Shown: one piece after another, positions 60,549 through 64,000 of the stretch
How the letters are laid out: the number at the start of each line of letters is the position of its first letter
Position numbering within the stretch: position 1 is the stretch's first letter
Assembly: GCF_021440085.1 (NCBI RefSeq)
Contig: NZ_JAKCPW010000005.1
Span: 310,001 to 374,000 of the forward strand
Reading direction: 5' to 3'
Length of the DNA: 64,000 nt
From: Dyadobacter sp. CY261
GTDB lineage: Bacteria; Bacteroidota; Bacteroidia; Cytophagales; Spirosomataceae
Notes under the pieces: generated by a model
What the model saw: the letters and a program-made list of their open reading frames with translations, nothing else
Told to the model about the DNA's origin: nothing
Databases searched by the model: none
Made by a program: the position numbers and the translations under genes

Positions 60549-62117
60549 ATGAAGAAAACGCTACTCCTGGCATTTGCGCTACTCACCGCCTATGCACTCC
60601 ACGCCCAGAAACCGCGTGAACTGGTCATTCAAATCGATGTCCAAAACAAAGCCCAGAAGATCGACAACTTCGGTGCCGCCGGGGCCTGGTTTACGGAAGG
60701 CATTGCTAACAACTGGCCAGCCCAAAACCGCGAGCAAATGGCAGAATGGTTATTTAGTAAAAAATTTGACGCCAGCGGCAATCCCAGAGGTATCGGACTT
60801 TCGGCCTGGCGATTCAACATCGGCGGAGGCACAGCCGAGCAAGGCGACAGCAGCGGTATCAACGATTTTCGGAAACGCGTCGAATGTTTCCTGCGTCCGG
60901 ACGGTACTTACGACTGGTCGAAGCAGGCAGGTTATCTATGGTTTACCAAAAAAGCCAGGGAGTACGGCGTCGAAAACCTGATTGCCTTCTCCAACACGCC
61001 GCCCGTGCAGTTCACGAAGAATGGCCGGGGCTATAAAACGGATAAAGATTACATTTCAAACCTCAAACCACAGCATTATGCCGACTATGCTGGTTTCCTC
61101 GCCACAGTTTTGAGGCATTTTGATGACGAAGGCTTGCATTTCAACTACATCAGCCCTGTCAACGAGCCACAATGGGACTGGTACCACGCACCCGGGCAAG
61201 CAGCCAAGCAGGAAGGCAGCCCCTGGCGCAACGACGAAATCGCCCGCGTCGCCAAGGCCCTCGACAGCGCCCTGACCACCACCGGCTCGAAGTCGCAAAT
61301 CCTGATCACCGAAGCCGCCCAGCTCGATTTCCTCTACGGCAAGAACGGTAACGCTACCCAACAAACGCAAGCCTTTTTCAAGCCCGACAGCAAACTGGCC
61401 CTCAGAAACCTGAAACACCTCCCACCGCTCATTGGCGGCCACAGCTATTTCACCGACAAAGGCGACAGCGCCCGCATCGCCATCCGTCGGCACATTGCCG
61501 ACACCACCCGAAAATACGGCGTCACCTTTTGGCAAACCGAATACTCCATGCTCGCCGACGGCTACCGTGAAGGTAAAACCGGCCGCATTCCCGCCATCGA
61601 TTGCGCGCTATTCCTCTCCAAAGTCATCCACGACGACCTTGTATATGGCAATGCTTCAGCCTGGCAACTCTGGAACAGCTGGGAGCCGGGGAATGCAGAT
61701 TTCGACACCCGGTATTATGTCATTGCACTTAAACCTGCGAATAAGGAATATACCGACGGCAGCATTACGGCAACTAAAAATTTATGGGCATTGGGCCATT
61801 ACAGCCGCTTCATCCGTCCGGGAATGGATCGGTTAAATGTCGTACGCGGCGACAACCTCAGCAGGGAAGAGATCGCACAGGACTTGATGGTTTCTGCTTA
61901 TGCGAATGAGAAGCAGGTCGTTTTGGTGGCTATCAATTACGGGACTGAGGAGCGGGTTTTGAAACCGGCGGTTAGTGGGTTTCGGGGGAAGAGTGGGGAT
62001 GTTTATTTGACTAGTGGGGAAAAGGGGATTGATATGCAGCGATCGAAGATTTCGAATTTGAAGGATGGGGTTAAGATTCCGGCCCGGGGATTGGTGACGG
62101 TGGTGATGGAGAAATAG
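60549..62117 (+). CDS. GH30 family glycosidase, exported
   Basis: A 522-residue exported enzyme (signal peptide about 1-19, ending ALHAQ) of the GH30 family, probably the endo-beta-1,6-galactanase-like group. The acid/base is Glu206 in SPVNEPQWDW and the nucleophile is Glu331 in FWQTEYSML. IDNFGAAGAWFTEGIA and GLSAWRFNIGGGTAEQGDSS fit the family start. The last 80 residues form the beta-sandwich side domain that GH30 enzymes wrap around the barrel. The frame opens at 60531 with TTG; ATG at 60549 starts the signal peptide. It is 25 bp after the permease gene, so cotranscription is possible. Confidence 0.9.
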   Translation: MKKTLLLAFALLTAYALHAQKPRELVIQIDVQNKAQKIDNFGAAGAWFTEGIANNWPAQNREQMAEWLFSKKFDASGNPRGIGLSAWRFNIGGGTAEQGDSSGINDFRKRVECFLRPDGTYDWSKQAGYLWFTKKAREYGVENLIAFSNTPPVQFTKNGRGYKTDKDYISNLKPQHYADYAGFLATVLRHFDDEGLHFNYISPVNEPQWDWYHAPGQAAKQEGSPWRNDEIARVAKALDSALTTTGSKSQILITEAAQLDFLYGKNGNATQQTQAFFKPDSKLALRNLKHLPPLIGGHSYFTDKGDSARIAIRRHIADTTRKYGVTFWQTEYSMLADGYREGKTGRIPAIDCALFLSKVIHDDLVYGNASAWQLWNSWEPGNADFDTRYYVIALKPANKEYTDGSITATKNLWALGHYSRFIRPGMDRLNVVRGDNLSREEIAQDLMVSAYANEKQVVLVAINYGTEERVLKPAVSGFRGKSGDVYLTSGEKGIDMQRSKISNLKDGVKIPARGLVTVVMEK

Positions 62118-62338
62118 CATTTCTCTCGATCTCTTCGCAAAAAGAGAAAGACCGCCTTCAAAAGTCCGGAACACCTCTGGACGACTTCGACCTATCGATC
62201 GATGTTACGGCTATCACCCATCACCTTACGATGATTACTAATAATTCAAAGCATCTCAATCGGATCAACAATAATGGTGGAAAGCTGGATTGGATAATCT
62301 AAAATCCCGGCACCTGAAATAAATTTTCTTCCAAAACT

Positions 62339-62370
62339 ATTGCGCAACTAAAAAGTTGCGCATATATTTG
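62339..62370 (+). promoter_or_regulatory. arsR-type gene promoter
   Basis: A -33 ATTG (62339-62342), a 20-bp spacer and a -7 TATATTTG (62363-62370, exact TAnnTTTG). The start of transcription would be near 62377. Both halves of the promoter lie within the two operator dyads at 62341-62386. Confidence 0.65.
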
Positions 62371-62386
62371 CAACCATAGAGTTGCA
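62341..62386. promoter_or_regulatory. Tandem operators GCAAC-N6-GTTGC
   Basis: Two dyads share the core GCAAC-N6-GTTGC: TGCGCAAC-TAAAAA-GTTGCGCA (62341-62362) and TGCAAC-CATAGA-GTTGCA (62369-62386). Their centres are 26 bp apart. They cover the promoter of the next gene, the arrangement of an autorepressing ArsR-type dimer. Confidence 0.7.
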
Positions 62387-62400
62387 TATTTAGCTCACGT

Positions 62401-62727
62401 ATGAAAGGAGATATATTTCAAGCTATTGCAGATCCGACACGCAGGGCGATTCTGGTGTTGATCGCTACGCACGCTATGACACCTAATGCGCTGGCAGAAC
62501 ATTTTGATACTTCCAGGCAGGCTGTTTCGAAGCATATCAAGGTACTCGCCGATTGCGAGCTGTTGACACAGCACAAGGTCGGGAGGGAGATCCATTATTA
62601 TTTTAATCCAGTCAAAATGAAAGAGTTCGACCACTGGTTAGAACAGTTCAAAAAACACTGGGAAGACCGTTTTAATCAATTAGATCAACTATTAATCAAC
62701 CTAAATTCCGATTCAAATGAAAAGTAA
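62401..62727 (+). CDS. ArsR-type winged-helix regulator
   Basis: A 108-residue repressor with the ArsR winged helix: IFQAIADPTRRAILVLI, then MTPNALAEHFDTSRQAVSKHIKVL and HKVGREIHYYFNP. No Cys-rich metal site is visible, so the subgroup is the one paired with SRPBCC proteins, not the metal sensors. Its stop overlaps the next gene by 11 bp. Two dyads at its promoter suggest autorepression. Confidence 0.92.
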   Translation: MKGDIFQAIADPTRRAILVLIATHAMTPNALAEHFDTSRQAVSKHIKVLADCELLTQHKVGREIHYYFNPVKMKEFDHWLEQFKKHWEDRFNQLDQLLINLNSDSNEK

Positions 62728-63217
62728 CCTGTTAAAGAATTTTTCGGTAGACAAAGAAAATGCCCGCGTCAATGTGGAACGTGAATTTGTCGCCCCGGTG
62801 GGGAAAGTTTGGGCAGCGTGGACACAAAGCGAACTGCTTGACCAATGGTGGGCCCCGAAGCCGTGGAAGGCGCGGACGAAATCACATGATTTCCGAGAAG
62901 GTGGCACATGGCTCTACGCGATGGTCGGCCCGGAAGGAGAAGAGCATTGGGCGAAAGTCGACTATAAGACGGTCGATCCTCAGAAAAGCTTCTCGGCGCT
63001 CGATGCATTTTGTGATGAGAATGGAACCGATAATCCGGAGTTCGCCAAATCGCTTTGGACGAATACTTTCTCGGAAGCGGATGGCAGAACCACTGTTTCT
63101 GTTTTGATTCAGTATGATAAATATGAGGATATTGAAGTAATCATGCAAATGGGCTTCGAGGAAGGGTTCACAATGGCGTTGGGTAATCTGGATGAGGTGT
63201 TGGAAGAGCAAAGCTAA
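62717..63217 (+). CDS. SRPBCC/AHSA1-like ligand-binding protein
   Basis: A 166-residue protein of the START-like SRPBCC superfamily, AHSA1 group. VEREFVAPVGKVWAAWTQSELLDQWWAPKPW is the typical first half (seen in two segments), followed by FREGGTWLYAMVGPEGEEHW, TVSVLIQYDKYEDIEVIMQMG and a C-terminal helix. Such proteins bind small hydrophobic ligands. It overlaps the ArsR gene by 11 bp, a recurring pair in which the regulator and the SRPBCC protein form one unit. Confidence 0.92.
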   Translation: MKSNLLKNFSVDKENARVNVEREFVAPVGKVWAAWTQSELLDQWWAPKPWKARTKSHDFREGGTWLYAMVGPEGEEHWAKVDYKTVDPQKSFSALDAFCDENGTDNPEFAKSLWTNTFSEADGRTTVSVLIQYDKYEDIEVIMQMGFEEGFTMALGNLDEVLEEQS

Positions 63218-63243
63218 CCATTGAGAAAAGTAAATTGTAAGCC

Positions 63244-63301
63244 GTTGGGCGTAATGAATGGTTGACGTAGAGACTACGCCTAATTATCCATTACGCCCAA
63301 C
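63244..63301. repeat. Nested inverted repeats after the SRPBCC gene
   Basis: Outer arms GTTGGGCGTAATG (63244-63256) and CATTACGCCCAAC (63289-63301) are perfect 13-bp copies. Inside, CGTAG-AGA-CTACG (63266-63278) is a second perfect hairpin. There is no T-run. It lies between two convergent genes; a dispersed repeat or a non-standard terminator is possible. Confidence 0.65.
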
Positions 63302-63324
63302 TTGTCGCTTCACCCAATTGTTTC

Positions 63325-64000
63325 CTATTCCTTAACTGCAATATCCTTCCTTGCAACCATGTAATAGACGGGGATCCCCAGCAACACGATAATCAACCCC
63401 GGCCAGGTATATTCCGGTTTGTAAATGATCAGCAGAATACAGAATGCAATTCCCATCACTACATAAATGATCGGCAGAATAGGATAGCCGAATGCCTTGT
63501 AGGGTCGTTCCGCATCAGGACGCTTTTTGCGTAGAATGAATATGCCAATGATAGTCAGCATATAAAATACCACTACCACAAACGAGATCATATCCAGCAA
63601 GTTACCGTACTTGCCACTCAACGCCCACAATGAGGCGATCACGCACTGAAGCCAGAGACCGATTTCGGGCACAGCATTCTTGTTAAGCTGGCCAACCTTC
63701 TTGAAAAACAGGCCGTCTTTGGCCATGGAGTAATATACGCGTGCACCCGACATGATGAGGCCATTATTACACCCAAAAGTCGAGACCATGATCATAACGG
63801 CAATGATGATTGTCCCGGCTCCGCCGAAAATGACGTGTGAGGCAGATACGGCGACGCGGTCTTTGTCGGCTGCGGCAATTTCTTGCAAGGAGAGCACGCC
63901 GGTGTACATAACGTTCGTCATCACGTAGATGACTGTCACGATGATCGTTCCCAGTGCAAGGCTAAGGCCAATATTGCGTTGCGGGTTCTTAATCTCGCCG
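63325..64000 (-). CDS. APC family amino acid permease, C-terminal part (gene runs off the right edge)
   Basis: The reading frame stays open to the right edge and starts outside the window. The edge segment GEIKNPQRNIGLSLALGT is typical of LAT/cationic amino acid permeases. Several long hydrophobic helices follow (VIYVMTNVMYTGVL, TIIIAVMIMVSTFGCNNGLI, VVVVFYMLTIIGIFILRK, ILPIIYVVMGIAFCILLIIY), and the short cytoplasmic tail ends in YMVARKDIAVKE. This is roughly the C-terminal half of a member of this family. The substrate cannot be named. Confidence 0.88.
   Translation of the reverse strand, partial: GEIKNPQRNIGLSLALGTIIVTVIYVMTNVMYTGVLSLQEIAAADKDRVAVSASHVIFGGAGTIIIAVMIMVSTFGCNNGLIMSGARVYYSMAKDGLFFKKVGQLNKNAVPEIGLWLQCVIASLWALSGKYGNLLDMISFVVVVFYMLTIIGIFILRKKRPDAERPYKAFGYPILPIIYVVMGIAFCILLIIYKPEYTWPGLIIVLLGIPVYYMVARKDIAVKE

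Noticed and set aside
62118-62338. Gap between GH30 and the ArsR gene, inspected for a terminator or gene remnant
   Set aside because: Only a weak TTTCTCT / AGAGAAA pairing without a T-run is seen; no gene remnant is recognisable.

Overview
The window looks like chromosomal DNA of a member of the Bacteroidota, most likely an environmental Cytophagales bacterium of the Dyadobacter/Spirosomaceae kind. This genus guess rests on gene style, not on a marker gene. Supporting signs are a type IX secretion C-terminal domain on a giant subtilase, two-component-regulator-type propeller repeats, a TonB-dependent receptor, DUF5009 acyltransferases, and promoters of the -33 TTTG / -7 TAnnTTTG class. No rRNA, tRNA, CRISPR array, insertion sequence or SusC/SusD pair is seen.

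Region by region. (1) 1-8.5 kb: amino-sugar and glycan catabolism. It holds a ROK kinase (cut by the left edge), a GH20 hexosaminidase lipoprotein, a HGSNAT-like acyltransferase, a large unclassified glycosidase-like protein, a class II aldolase and a secreted nucleoside hydrolase. (2) 8.6-14 kb: a 1798-residue surface subtilase. (3) 14.2-20.5 kb: core genes aroE, ribD, prmC, a MoxR ATPase, yidD and lgt, then a lipoprotein and an ECF sigma factor. (4) 21-29.9 kb: a tight five-gene operon with a PfkB-kinase/HAD fusion, two propeller-plus-helical-domain exported proteins flanking a ChbG-type deacetylase, and a YidR-like propeller lipoprotein. No known pathway fits this set exactly. (5) 29.9-37.7 kb: a LacI repressor diverging from a mannonate operon (uxuA, SDR, ThuA, Gfo/Idh), then an AraC regulator and a small lipoprotein. 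(6) 38-42.7 kb: a sugar epimerase, a siderophore-type TonB receptor and a PepSY membrane protein. (7) 42.7-44.65 kb: two toxin-antitoxin modules, HigBA and a Panacea-domain (PanAT-like) pair with an unclassified toxin candidate, placed between the iron-uptake genes and bioB. (8) 44.6-49.2 kb: bioB, then GNAT, DUF5009 and GH125 genes in one direction. (9) 49.4-54.4 kb: an atypical Gfo/Idh protein and a very large ThuA/dehydrogenase/HEAT/cupredoxin fusion. (10) 54.6-64 kb: AraC, a fused 5-oxoprolinase, a NRAMP-fold permease without metal motifs, a GH30 enzyme, an ArsR/SRPBCC pair with a clear operator pair, and an amino-acid permease cut by the right edge.

The common theme is outside-in sugar use. 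Exported glycosidases, deacetylases and propeller proteins act in the envelope. Gfo/Idh, ThuA, epimerase, uxuA and aldolase enzymes then handle the released and oxidised sugars, under local LacI and AraC control. The items most worth following are the PanAT-like pair, the five-gene kinase/propeller/deacetylase operon, the cupredoxin fusion, the metal-motif-less NRAMP permease beside oxoprolinase, and several operator-like dyads. One of these is a 26-bp element shared by the epimerase and Gfo/Idh upstream regions.
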